DNA of 64,000 nt from an uncultured Acidobacteriota bacterium (GTDB lineage: Bacteria; Acidobacteriota; Blastocatellia; RBC074). The notes beneath the pieces are model-generated. The model was given only the letters and a program-made list of their open reading frames with translations, was not told the origin of the DNA and ran no database searches. Numbering within the stretch: the first letter of the stretch is position 1; each line of letters starts with the position of its first letter. Shown here one piece after another: positions 28,403 to 37,899 of the stretch. The stretch covers positions 186,001-250,000 of the forward strand of contig CADECP010000003.1 in the NCBI GenBank assembly GCA_902825875.1, given 5' to 3'. The translations under genes were made by a program, and so were the position numbers.

Positions 28403-28750
28403 AAAAACGCAAAAAGTCCCCCACGCAATTGAATTTGCTTAAACGGGTATTCAATCGCCTGAAGAACTGCTTAAACTTTGTTGTGATTTACCACCGAGGT
28501 GCTCGCTCCTCATCGAAGCGGAGGCGCATTATTCGCGCGGCTCCTACCTTTGTCAAGATGTTGAAGTGGAAAGAAAGTCGTTTTGAAAAATATATTCGCA
28601 GAATTTTTTCAACGTGCTGAAACTCGCCATCGAACGTCACAAATTCGCGTGCTGAGCCTAATGATCTACGGCTTCAAACCGCACGAAAAAGCGGCGACCA
28701 GTTGAAAATTGATCGCCGCTTTTGAGTTTTTTTTCGGTTGCTGCAATTCG
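28403..28750. other. Intergenic region between purC start and zinc-ribbon gene end
   Basis: About 350 bases with no gene. A GAATAATGCGCC stretch on the minus strand near 28525-28540 could be a purC -10, giving a leader of about 130 bases. A clear hairpin lies at the right edge (28687-28734). Confidence 0.5.
28687..28734. terminator. Bidirectional intrinsic terminator
   Basis: AAAAGCGGCGA at 28687-28697 pairs with TCGCCGCTTTT at 28713-28723. On the plus strand eight T follow at 28727-28734; on the minus strand a run of five T follows the stem. It lies directly past the stop of the zinc-ribbon gene at 28751. Confidence 0.75.
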
Positions 28751-29539
28751 CTAAAACTTGATATTCGGAATTGGCACTTGGGTGCGCACCAACGTGATTT
28801 TAGTTTTGCCATCCTGAGCACGGTCTGGTTCCAATGTGATGATCATCATCGGATGTGTCAACGAGGTGTACACGTATTTTTCTCCTTCATTGACCTGAAT
28901 GTTGCTGTCCGAGTTTTTGAAGGTTTCAGAAAACTTCTTGTCGTAAAACTCTTTGACCTTCTCGATGTCCTCGCTGGCGGTCATTACCAATGTCTGCATA
29001 AATGGAGCTTTGGCTGAAGTCAGAATCGTTCCGCCCGGATATTTGAAACTGTCCAAGGTCACAGCAGTCTCTATTGCCACTGGCGCATCGGGCGGAAAGG
29101 GAGCATCCGGCGGCTGAGAGCCATCAATAACGACAGGAGCATTTCGCTGAGCTTCTTCAACCGCCCGCCCGGCTTTTTGGCTGGCCCAGAAAATGATGCC
29201 AACGGCAAACATCACGCACAACAAAAAGATTCCGGCGAACGAAATCAACACCCATTTCACCCAATTGCTTTTCTGCGGCGCGACTGGTTGTTCGTATTGA
29301 GGCACTGCCGGAGGCTGGTAAAATCGTGATGTGCTGGGCGTTTGTTCCGCCCAAGCTCCGGGCGCATAACCCGAATACCCGGCTTGCGGTTCGGCGAATT
29401 GCGGCGGAGCCTGTTGCGCATAATTGCGTGTTGTTGCCGATGTCGCTTCGTTTTCGGCGATAAGCTGAGAACCGCATTGGCGACAAAACCTTGCCGGGCG
29501 ATCTGAAATATATCCGCAACGTGAACAGGGTTGTTCCAT
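28751..29539 (-). CDS. Zinc-ribbon single-pass membrane protein
   Basis: A 262-residue protein of unknown function. Residues 5-23 form a zinc ribbon (CSRCGY, then CRQCGS). A Pro/Gln/Tyr-rich linker follows, then one membrane helix (about 96-118, WVLISFAGIFLLCVMFAVG). The remaining 140 residues form an extracytoplasmic domain with mixed strands and helices. The layout suggests a cytoplasmic zinc ribbon linked to a periplasmic domain. Flanked by a terminator on the downstream side; likely monocistronic. Confidence 0.8.
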   Translation of the reverse strand: MEQPCSRCGYISDRPARFCRQCGSQLIAENEATSATTRNYAQQAPPQFAEPQAGYSGYAPGAWAEQTPSTSRFYQPPAVPQYEQPVAPQKSNWVKWVLISFAGIFLLCVMFAVGIIFWASQKAGRAVEEAQRNAPVVIDGSQPPDAPFPPDAPVAIETAVTLDSFKYPGGTILTSAKAPFMQTLVMTASEDIEKVKEFYDKKFSETFKNSDSNIQVNEGEKYVYTSLTHPMMIITLEPDRAQDGKTKITLVRTQVPIPNIKF

Positions 29540-29689
29540 AATTGAACCTCGCTTACTGACTAGCTTGAACCGGTTGTTGAATCGTCAGATTCCAATCGAG
29601 ACTTACGTTGTCATAAGTTTTTTGTTCTTGTGAACTTGTCTGGCATCATCACGCAACGATTTTGTGAAAGCAAGTTTTGACTTCCAAAG

Positions 29690-30754
29690 ATGAAAGCAAA
29701 CCCAATTCTGACTAAGGCTCCTGAAGCTTCAATTGATGTCATCGCCGAAAAGCTCTCCAGCCTGCCTTTTGTTCCGGCGGCAATGCTCGATAATCGCCAC
29801 TTGATGACAATCGTGGGCACAAAACGACCTCGTCGTTTTTCAATTCTGACTCAACCGGCAGAGCGCAGAGAGTTTCAAACCGAGCCTGACACGAAAGTTG
29901 TAGCTTACTGCCATTGGCAATCGGATCGTCTGAGTCGCCCGACCATCCTGATCGTTCACGGATTGGAAGGTTCCGCCGACGCCGGTTATGTGCTGGGCAC
30001 AGCCAGCAAAGCCTTTGCCGCTGGCTTCAACGTGTTGCGTTACAACGTGCGCGGGTGCGGCGGAACGCTGCACCTGTCGCCGAAGCTTTACCATTCCGGG
30101 CTGACCGTTGATTTGCACTTCGTCGTCCGCGAATTGATTGAAAGCGACCAATTGCCGGAACTGTTTTTGATCGGCTTTTCGATGGGCGGCAATCAATCGC
30201 TGAAGTTCGCCGGAGAACTTGGCGACGAAACTCCCAAACAGCTTCGCGGAGTCTGTGCCATCAGTCCGCCGATTGACCTGGAATCCTGTTCGCGCGCCAT
30301 CGCCCGCCCGGAAAATTTCATTTACGAAATTCGATTCATACGCAGCCTGTACCGAACTCTGCGCGAAAAGAACTCTCACTTCCCCGGCATTTATGATTTG
30401 AGCAAGCTGAACGGAGTTCGGCATTTGTGGCATTGGGACGATGCCATGCAACCGTACAACGGATTTCGAGACGCTGTGGATTATTACAACCACGCCAGTT
30501 CCCTGCCGTTCATTCCACAGATTCGCGTGCCGACGTTGCTGATTCATTCCGAAGACGATCCGTTTATTCCCAGCGATCCGTTCAACGATCCGCGCCTCGC
30601 CGCCAACTCGCTGGTGCGTGTGTTGCTGACCGGTCGTGGCGGTCACGTGGCGTTTTTCGGTCAGCGCCAGCCAGACGAAGATCGCGCGTGGGCAGAAAAT
30701 CGCGCTGTCGAATTTTGCCGACTGATTACGAATCACGGAAAGCGTCAGCTATAA
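29690..30754 (+). CDS. YheT-family alpha/beta hydrolase
   Basis: A 354-residue hydrolase of the YheT/EMB8 family. Marks: [17 protein letters not shown] (oxyanion region), YNVRGCGGT, nucleophile in [12 protein letters not shown], and late DDPFIP (acid) and GGHVAFFG (His). Family members have esterase activity on small or lipid esters. The stop codon TAA at 30752-30754 lies within the TATAAT of the next gene's promoter. No link to neighbours is evident. Confidence 0.9.
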   Translation: MKANPILTKAPEASIDVIAEKLSSLPFVPAAMLDNRHLMTIVGTKRPRRFSILTQPAERREFQTEPDTKVVAYCHWQSDRLSRPTILIVHGLEGSADAGYVLGTASKAFAAGFNVLRYNVRGCGGTLHLSPKLYHSGLTVDLHFVVRELIESDQLPELFLIGFSMGGNQSLKFAGELGDETPKQLRGVCAISPPIDLESCSRAIARPENFIYEIRFIRSLYRTLREKNSHFPGIYDLSKLNGVRHLWHWDDAMQPYNGFRDAVDYYNHASSLPFIPQIRVPTLLIHSEDDPFIPSDPFNDPRLAANSLVRVLLTGRGGHVAFFGQRQPDEDRAWAENRAVEFCRLITNHGKRQL

Positions 30755-30755
30755 T
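30750..30755 (+). promoter_or_regulatory. -10 TATAAT with CGCG discriminator, overlapping upstream stop codon
   Basis: TATAAT at 30750-30755 is followed by CCGCGTCC; the ATG of the CorC-like gene is at 30769. With usual spacing the leader would be about seven bases. TTACGA at 30726 is a possible -35 at 18-base spacing. The hexamer contains the TAA stop of the hydrolase gene. Confidence 0.55.
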
Positions 30756-30768
30756 CCGCGTCCCGCTT

Positions 30769-32076
30769 ATGACCCTGGTTCTGATCAAAATTCTGGCAGT
30801 TCTGGCTCTGGTTTTGGCCAATGGCTTTTTCGTCGCCGTTGAATTCGCGCTGGTCAGCGTTCGCCGTTCGCGGATTGAAACGCTGGCAGCTCGCGGCAAA
30901 AACAGCGCCCACGCCGTGCTGCACGCGCTGGATCATCTGGACGCCATGCTGTCGGCCAGTCAGTTCGGCATCACGTTGGCCAGCCTGGCGCTGGGCGCTG
31001 TCGGCGAATCCACGCTGGCGCACCTGCTCGAACCGTTGATTCAACAACTGATTCCCGGCGAAACCGCCACGTTGATTTCGCACTCCATTGCCGTTGCCAT
31101 CGCTCTGGCGGTGATTACTTATTTGCATTTGGTGTTGGGCGAATACGCACCCAAAGCTCTGGCCATCGAAAAAGCCGAAGCGATTTCCCTGGCAACGGCT
31201 CGCTCGTTGCAACTGTTTTATCGCACGTTCAAACCGTTTATCTGGTTGATCAATTATTCCGGCATCAAGCTGCTGAAACTGTTCGGCGTGGATTTTCGCC
31301 CCGGCCATCACACAGTTTATTCCGAAGAGGAGTTACGTCACTTAATCACGCTCAGCCACCAATCCGGCAATCTGGAAAATGAAGAGCGAGATTTGATCCA
31401 CAATGTGTTCGAGTTTTCGGAACTGACCGCTCAGGAAATCATGATTCCGCGCACCAAAGTTGTCGCCTTGGAAATAAACGCAGAGTTCGCCGAAGTCGCC
31501 CAACAGTTTCAGTTGTCCGGTTATTCGCGGCTGCCAGTGTATGAGGAAAAGTTCGACAACATCATCGGCATCGTCCACAGTAAAGACGTGATGGGTTACA
31601 TGCTGCGACAGGAAGAATTCGACCTGAAGACGATCATTCGCCCGCCAGTCTTCATCCCCGATTCGGCGCGCTTGGGCAATGTACTCAGCCGCATGCAACG
31701 CGATCACATCCATCTGGCTGTCATCGTTGACGAACACGCTGGCGTCGAAGGCATTTTGACGCTCGAAGACCTGCTGGAAGAAATTGTCGGCGAAATCGAG
31801 GACGAACACGACGAAACTTTGGCCGAAGCTTCGACAACCAACAACGAAGATTCGTTCACGCTGGACGCAGGACTTTCCGTCCGCGAAGCCAATCGCAAGT
31901 TCAACCTGAACCTGCCCGAATCCGACGCTTACACAACCATTGCAGGTTTTTTGATGGCGCGCGCCGGACGTTTGCTGGCGCAGGGAGATTGCGTCGAACA
32001 CAATGGAGCGCGCTTCATCGTCGAAACCGTCGCCAGTCGCCGCATCACTCAAGTGAAAATGGAACGTCTGCCTTAA
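30769..32076 (+). CDS. CNNM/CorC-HlyC family protein (CBS domains)
   Basis: A 435-residue inner-membrane protein of the CNNM/HlyC-CorC class, linked to Mg2+ or Co2+ efflux. Residues 1-190 form the CNNM domain with four helices ([20 protein letters not shown] and onwards). Residues about 205-325 hold two CBS domains ([33 protein letters not shown]). The last 80 residues are the CorC_HlyC domain. The ATG at 30769 is chosen because the first helix starts there and the promoter at 30750 precedes it, although a long upstream extension is open in frame. Confidence 0.92.
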   Translation: MTLVLIKILAVLALVLANGFFVAVEFALVSVRRSRIETLAARGKNSAHAVLHALDHLDAMLSASQFGITLASLALGAVGESTLAHLLEPLIQQLIPGETATLISHSIAVAIALAVITYLHLVLGEYAPKALAIEKAEAISLATARSLQLFYRTFKPFIWLINYSGIKLLKLFGVDFRPGHHTVYSEEELRHLITLSHQSGNLENEERDLIHNVFEFSELTAQEIMIPRTKVVALEINAEFAEVAQQFQLSGYSRLPVYEEKFDNIIGIVHSKDVMGYMLRQEEFDLKTIIRPPVFIPDSARLGNVLSRMQRDHIHLAVIVDEHAGVEGILTLEDLLEEIVGEIEDEHDETLAEASTTNNEDSFTLDAGLSVREANRKFNLNLPESDAYTTIAGFLMARAGRLLAQGDCVEHNGARFIVETVASRRITQVKMERLP

Positions 32077-32100
32077 CCCGAAACTCAATTCACAAACGTT

Positions 32101-33384
<1,284 letters not shown>

Positions 33385-33393
33385 GTGTAAGCG

Positions 33394-33900
33394 GTGAATA
33401 TCAAAGCGCGCGGCGAAGGATTCTTTGCCGCAATGAAAACCAAAGCTTACGACCCGCTGGCAACAGTCATAGGTCAGATTCATCCTGACAGTTGTGTCGC
33501 TGCCTGCTGTCGAATGTTATTGTCCGATGAAGGTTTGTGGGTTGGCGAAGCGTTCATTCGCGCGGCGTTGATTTCCGACGATCAAGGCTCATTACTTTCT
33601 TCTGCGCCCTCCGCGCTTTTGCAGTTTGGATTGACTGGCGATTATATTTACCGGGCAAATTTGACCGTGGCCGAATTACAAGCTTATGTGCTGAACAAAC
33701 CAGCAGTCGCTTTTCTCAAAATGACAACAGCGATGGCGGGGCACGCGGTTATCGTTGATCGAATTGATGGTGATTGGGTATTCATCCGCGATCCCTGGCC
33801 ATTGGCTTCCGGTTCGGCTTACTGCGTTAGGCTCGCCGATTTTGAAACGGTCTGGTTACTCAATGACGGGAAAGCCGGACGAGCTGTCGTTGAAAAGTGA
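33394..33900 (+). CDS. Papain-like (C39-type) cysteine peptidase, no export signal
   Basis: A 168-residue protein with the layout of C39/papain-like peptidases: C34 in HPDSCVAACCRML, H117 in MAGHAVIVDRI, and D133 in FIRDPW. Such domains process peptides or serve as toxin domains. There is no signal peptide, transporter fusion or leader-peptide gene nearby. A GTG at 33394 and an ATG at 33433 are both possible starts; neither has a strong ribosome site. The next gene, 6 bases downstream, encodes an Imm35-like protein, which suggests a toxin/immunity or enzyme/inhibitor pair (inference). Confidence 0.72.
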   Translation: MNIKARGEGFFAAMKTKAYDPLATVIGQIHPDSCVAACCRMLLSDEGLWVGEAFIRAALISDDQGSLLSSAPSALLQFGLTGDYIYRANLTVAELQAYVLNKPAVAFLKMTTAMAGHAVIVDRIDGDWVFIRDPWPLASGSAYCVRLADFETVWLLNDGKAGRAVVEK

Positions 33901-33906
33901 GGAGCT

Positions 33907-34209
33907 ATGAATACGATTACTTTTGAACAAGCGCAACAAATCGCCGCCACCGACCTTGAACGGCGACGTAATGCACCTCGTTTCTCCGGTTATGAATTCA
34001 GCCCGGTTCAATTGTTCCGCGATGAAGGTGTTTCCTGGATTTTCCTGTCCGGCTCGCAACAGTTGATGAATGAAGGTTGGATTCCCGGAGCCTTGTTTGT
34101 CACTGTAGACAAACGCGACGGCCACATTTGGACAGACGACGAAACCGAACAGTATTACACCGCACTGGCCGCGCAGAAAAAAGCGCAGCCTGTTTTGCAG
34201 GCCGCCTGA
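33907..34209 (+). CDS. Small Imm35/YrhB-like protein, possible partner of the peptidase
   Basis: A 100-residue soluble protein. The pattern ITFEQAQQIAATDLERR, then VSWIFLSGSQQLMNEGWIPG, then ALFVTVDKRDGHIW fits the Imm35/YrhB fold (helix, strands, W-[IV]F and a V-DK-xG turn). Imm35 proteins are predicted immunity proteins in polymorphic toxin loci. GAGG lies before the ATG, and only 6 bases separate it from the peptidase gene. The match is by pattern, not by search. Confidence 0.62.
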   Translation: MNTITFEQAQQIAATDLERRRNAPRFSGYEFSPVQLFRDEGVSWIFLSGSQQLMNEGWIPGALFVTVDKRDGHIWTDDETEQYYTALAAQKKAQPVLQAA

Positions 34210-34284
34210 AAATCCAGGCGAACATCTTGCCTGCTGCGATTCACCACTCAGCCACAACTCGTTTTCAAAACTAAGGAGCACATC

Positions 34285-36216
34285 GTGCAGAAAGCTAATC
34301 GAATTTTCCGTATTCGTGTGATTTTGGCGCTGGTTGCATTGTTGGCAACGGCGACTCAAATTTTCGGACAAATCTCAACTGTGCCAAGTGCAGACCGAGT
34401 GCGCGAGCGATACACAAAGTATGAGTATCAAGTTCCAATGCGCGATGGCGTCAGACTGTTCACTTCGGTTTACGTACCGAAAGATACTTCAAAGCCGTAT
34501 CCGTTTTTGCTGACGCGCACGCCGTACAGTGTGGCTCCGTATGGAATTGACCAATATCGCGCTTCGCTTGGCCCGTCTGAGCATTTTGAAAAAGAAGGTT
34601 TTATTTTCGTCTACCAGGACGCGCGAGGCCGCTACATGTCCGAAGGCGAGTTTCAGCAAGTCCGCCCGCACGTTCCAGCCAAACGCTCCAACAAAGACAT
34701 TGACGAAAGCTCCGACGCTTACGACACAATTGAATGGCTGCTGAAAAACGTCCCGAACAACAATGGCAAAGTCGGTATGGTTGGCGTGTCTCAGCCGGGA
34801 TTTCACGTCGCAGCCAGCATGATTGATTCGCATCCGGCGCTGAAAGCCGCTTCGCCGCAAGCTCCGACAGCGGACTATTACATCAACGACGACGTGTACC
34901 ATAACGGAGCTTTTATGCTGTCGGCGAACTTTGGCTTTTATGCCAGCTTTCGTCCGCGCAAAGGCGCTTCAGAAACCCCGGCTCAACAACGCACGCGGTT
35001 TGATATGGGCACGCCGGACGGTTACGACTATTACTTGAAGCTGCCGCTGCCAATGTCTGAATGGAATCAAAAGCTGTTCGGCGGAGAAGCCACTTACTGG
35101 CAGGAAATCATTGACCATCCGAATTACGACGAGTTCTGGCAGAAACGTTCGCTGTGGAAGTTCATGAAAAACGTTCGCTGCGCTGTGCTCAACGTCGGCG
35201 GATGGTTCGATGCCGAAGACCCTATGGGTCCGTTTCACATTTACAAAGCCGTCGAGAAAGAAAATCCAACCACCGAAAACCTGTTGGTGATGGGGCCTTG
35301 GTCGCACGGAGGTTGGGGCAGAGGCGATGGAGACAAGCTCGGCAACGTGAATTTCGCCGTCAAGACCGGCGCGATTTTCCGCGAACAGATTCAGTTCGAG
35401 TTTTTCATGCGCCACCTGAAAGATAAGAAAACCGAATTGCCCGAAGCTTTCATGTTTCAAACCGGATTGAATGAATGGCGGCGTTTGGCTGCCTGGCCTC
35501 CGAAAGAAGCCAAAGCGATGACGCTTTATTTTCAGACAAACGGAAAACTGGGAATGGAAGCTCCGCCAGAAAACGGTGGCTTTGACGAATACGTCAGCGA
35601 TCCGAATCGCCCGGTTCCGCATTTGGGTTACGTCAACGCGGGTTTCACCGGCGATTACATGACCGAAGATCAACGCTTTGCGGCTCAACGCCCGGACGTG
35701 TTGGTTTACGAAACCGAACCGCTGACCGAAGACCTGACCATTGCCGGGCCGATCAAAGTCAGCTTGAATGTTTCAACCACCGGCACGGATTCCGATTTCG
35801 TCGTCAAAGTGATTGATGTGTATCCCGGCGATTATCCGCAACCCGCGCCGCTTGCTGGCCAACCTGTGCCGTCAAACTCTGTCAAGATGGGCGGTTATCA
35901 ACAACTCGTACGCGGCGAACCTTTTCGCGGCAAGTTCCGCAACAGCTTTGAAAAACCCGAAGCCTTCACGCCCGGCAAACCGGCTTCGATCAAGTTCGAA
36001 ATGCCGGACGTTTACCACACCTTCCGCAAAGGGCACCGCGTGATGATTCACGTCCAAAGCAGTTGGTTTCCGTTGGTGGATCGCAACCCGCAAAAGTTCG
36101 TGGACATTCCCAAAGCGCGTCAGGAAGATTTCCAGAAAGCGACGCAGCGTGTTTACCGCTCGCGCGAGATGAATTCTTCGGTGACGGTGTTGGTCGAGGG
36201 CAAAACGCCGTTTTAA
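34285..36216 (+). CDS. Exported CocE/NonD-family serine hydrolase (X-Pro dipeptidase-like)
   Basis: A 643-residue periplasmic S15-type hydrolase. Signal peptide residues 1-29. Catalytic domain: YQDARGRYMSEGEF, nucleophile S169 in MVGVSQPGFHVA, and H342 in GPWSHGGWGRGDG. The C-terminal third is the beta-rich jelly-roll XPP domain. Family members are cocaine esterase, glutaryl-7-ACA acylase and X-Pro dipeptidyl peptidases; the substrate is open. The GTG start has AAGGAG at 6-base spacing. Its TAA stop overlaps the convergent stop of the gene at 36213 within a shared TTAA. Confidence 0.88.
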   Translation: MQKANRIFRIRVILALVALLATATQIFGQISTVPSADRVRERYTKYEYQVPMRDGVRLFTSVYVPKDTSKPYPFLLTRTPYSVAPYGIDQYRASLGPSEHFEKEGFIFVYQDARGRYMSEGEFQQVRPHVPAKRSNKDIDESSDAYDTIEWLLKNVPNNNGKVGMVGVSQPGFHVAASMIDSHPALKAASPQAPTADYYINDDVYHNGAFMLSANFGFYASFRPRKGASETPAQQRTRFDMGTPDGYDYYLKLPLPMSEWNQKLFGGEATYWQEIIDHPNYDEFWQKRSLWKFMKNVRCAVLNVGGWFDAEDPMGPFHIYKAVEKENPTTENLLVMGPWSHGGWGRGDGDKLGNVNFAVKTGAIFREQIQFEFFMRHLKDKKTELPEAFMFQTGLNEWRRLAAWPPKEAKAMTLYFQTNGKLGMEAPPENGGFDEYVSDPNRPVPHLGYVNAGFTGDYMTEDQRFAAQRPDVLVYETEPLTEDLTIAGPIKVSLNVSTTGTDSDFVVKVIDVYPGDYPQPAPLAGQPVPSNSVKMGGYQQLVRGEPFRGKFRNSFEKPEAFTPGKPASIKFEMPDVYHTFRKGHRVMIHVQSSWFPLVDRNPQKFVDIPKARQEDFQKATQRVYRSREMNSSVTVLVEGKTPF

Positions 36217-36554
36217 TTCTTCGGTTTGCGTTTGAGCGTGAAGGTCAGGCCACCTTTGCCGGCCAGTTCGCCGCCAGTGCCAAGCAAACTGACTTGGCCT
36301 TTGGCGCTGATTTCCGCCGTCAGCGTGACGCTGTCCAGCGCAAATTCGCCAAAAGTGTTCGGCACCGTTTCCACAACACTGCTCATCGCACTCAGAAATT
36401 TATTCAGCCTGGTTTTCAATTGCTCAGGATCAATTTCCGAACTTCCGTAACGCCATTCATGAAGCTTTTCCAGAATTCCGCCACGATCTTCTTCGCCGCC
36501 AGAATCTTCACGGCCAAAGATAATGATTTTGTCTTTTTCCACGATAACCTCCAT
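36213..36554 (-). CDS. Small Pepco/Trypco-like accessory protein of the CHAT operon
   Basis: A 113-residue protein, last gene of the HEAT/AAA/CHAT operon. The first 20 residues form strands (EVIVEKDKIIIFGRE), the middle is helical, and the end (LDSVTLTAEISAKGQVSLLG, then a Gly-rich turn and GGLTFTLKRKP) matches what I remember of the small domains named Pepco/Trypco that accompany peptidases in NTP-dependent conflict systems. They are thought to bridge sensor and protease. The ATG at 36554 lies 52 bases past the CHAT stop and lacks a strong ribosome site, so an earlier start is possible. The family label needs a profile search. Confidence 0.6.
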   Translation of the reverse strand: MEVIVEKDKIIIFGREDSGGEEDRGGILEKLHEWRYGSSEIDPEQLKTRLNKFLSAMSSVVETVPNTFGEFALDSVTLTAEISAKGQVSLLGTGGELAGKGGLTFTLKRKPKN

Positions 36555-36606
36555 TTGAAAAGCAGAGAGTTCGTCCGCGAAAAATCGGACGAGTGGTTCA
36601 AACCAT

Positions 36607-37896
36607 TTATCGTAAAACCGGCTGGCTGACGACCAAATCCGGGTCTGCATAAACGGTATAAAGAACGCCAAGCGGGTTGTTGTAACGGGTCAACAGCATA
36701 CGCTTGGCGGCTTGCACGGCGTCACCCAGCGGATAACCGCTGAGCAGTTTGGTATAAAAGTATTTTGAAAATTCGGCAGCCACCTGATCCGGGATGCGGG
36801 TTTCAGTGCCGATAAAACCGCGACTGCCGATAGTAAAAAACAGCCGCGGGAATGAAGCCATTTCGCCGGGTTTGATTTTCGATGAGCCGCAGGCGTTGAA
36901 GAAAACAAACGGCGGCGGGGAATCGGGGCAACGGTCACCACCTGCGGCCAGTTCACCAAACCGGGCGTTCAGTTTTCCGATGGTCACTTTGCGCCGAGTT
37001 TGCGGATCGTGCCCAAGCTCGACGTGATAGTTCGCCGAATCATCGGATTTGGTGTCGCAGTGACAGGAAAAATGATGAATCTGATCGGCGGATTCTCTGT
37101 CGTTGCCATCGAATCGGCGACGAAAATGCCAGATGTGATCGGCGAACAGCTTTTCAAACTCCTGAGCAGGATGATGAACATCCGGCCAGGGGCCTTCCAG
37201 GTCAATATGCTCTTCCCAGTGTTGAAAGAACTCCATCTCTTTTCTGACACCGGCCAACCCGTCGTAACGGAAAAACTTGATCGGCAATTTGGGCACGTTT
37301 TCCAGCATCAGATTCTGTAACTTCGCCGCCCCAAGCCTCGTGTCCGCCCTTTTGACCACCACTGAAAATCCCAAAAAGCTGCTGGCCACTTTGTACAGGT
37401 CGGACAGGTTCTTGACCTCTTCCGGCTCGGTCATATTGAAAAGCGGCAGGAATTCCATGGGGATGAAATTTTCCAGCAACGCATTGACTTCGACGCGCGG
37501 CAAAGCGTCAGTTTCCGACCAGCCGAAAAAATCCGGGCTGGCCAGTTGCGCCGGATCAGTCACTCTGTGCGGACAATGTTGGCGCAAAAGCTCCGTGATC
37601 TTTCTCAGTTCCATGCCGAAAAGCTGAAAAGCAAGCGCGCGACCTTTTTCGTGAAGTTTGCGCAGTGATTGCGAAAGACTCTGCCAATTGGAAACTTCCA
37701 GCGCGCTGCCGACTTTGTCTTTGAAATCGTCCAGGTCTTTGCCCAGCGACTCTCTAAGAGTGCCAAGCCCGGTCAGGCTAAGATTACCGGCTATCGGCGG
37801 CAAAGGCTGAGCGTTGTGCGGAGTAATCGTTAATTCCGATCCGTTGTTGCTGATCTCCAGGCTGAATTTAAGAACAGCACCCCGTGCAATGGCCAT
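36607..37896 (-). CDS. CHAT-domain (caspase-like) protease
   Basis: A 429-residue cytoplasmic protease, the likely effector of the operon. Residues 1-200 are a variable N-terminal region without a clear family. Residues about 205-420 are a CHAT domain: H279 in IHHFSCHCDT and C336 in FVFFNACGSS form the expected His/Cys dyad, followed by GFIGTETRIPD and the helix FYTKLLSGYPLGDAVQAAKR, all typical. CHAT enzymes cleave specific protein targets, for example to activate gasdermins or in Craspase. No such target is visible here. GAAGGAG within the end of the upstream gene serves the ATG; the gap is 3 bases. Confidence 0.88.
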   Translation of the reverse strand: MAIARGAVLKFSLEISNNGSELTITPHNAQPLPPIAGNLSLTGLGTLRESLGKDLDDFKDKVGSALEVSNWQSLSQSLRKLHEKGRALAFQLFGMELRKITELLRQHCPHRVTDPAQLASPDFFGWSETDALPRVEVNALLENFIPMEFLPLFNMTEPEEVKNLSDLYKVASSFLGFSVVVKRADTRLGAAKLQNLMLENVPKLPIKFFRYDGLAGVRKEMEFFQHWEEHIDLEGPWPDVHHPAQEFEKLFADHIWHFRRRFDGNDRESADQIHHFSCHCDTKSDDSANYHVELGHDPQTRRKVTIGKLNARFGELAAGGDRCPDSPPPFVFFNACGSSKIKPGEMASFPRLFFTIGSRGFIGTETRIPDQVAAEFSKYFYTKLLSGYPLGDAVQAAKRMLLTRYNNPLGVLYTVYADPDLVVSQPVLR

Positions 37897-37899
37897 TTT

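Noticed and set aside
36607-37896. CHAT protein as a Craspase (type III-E CRISPR) component
   Set aside because: No TPR repeats fused to it, no cas7-11-like gene and no CRISPR array in the window.
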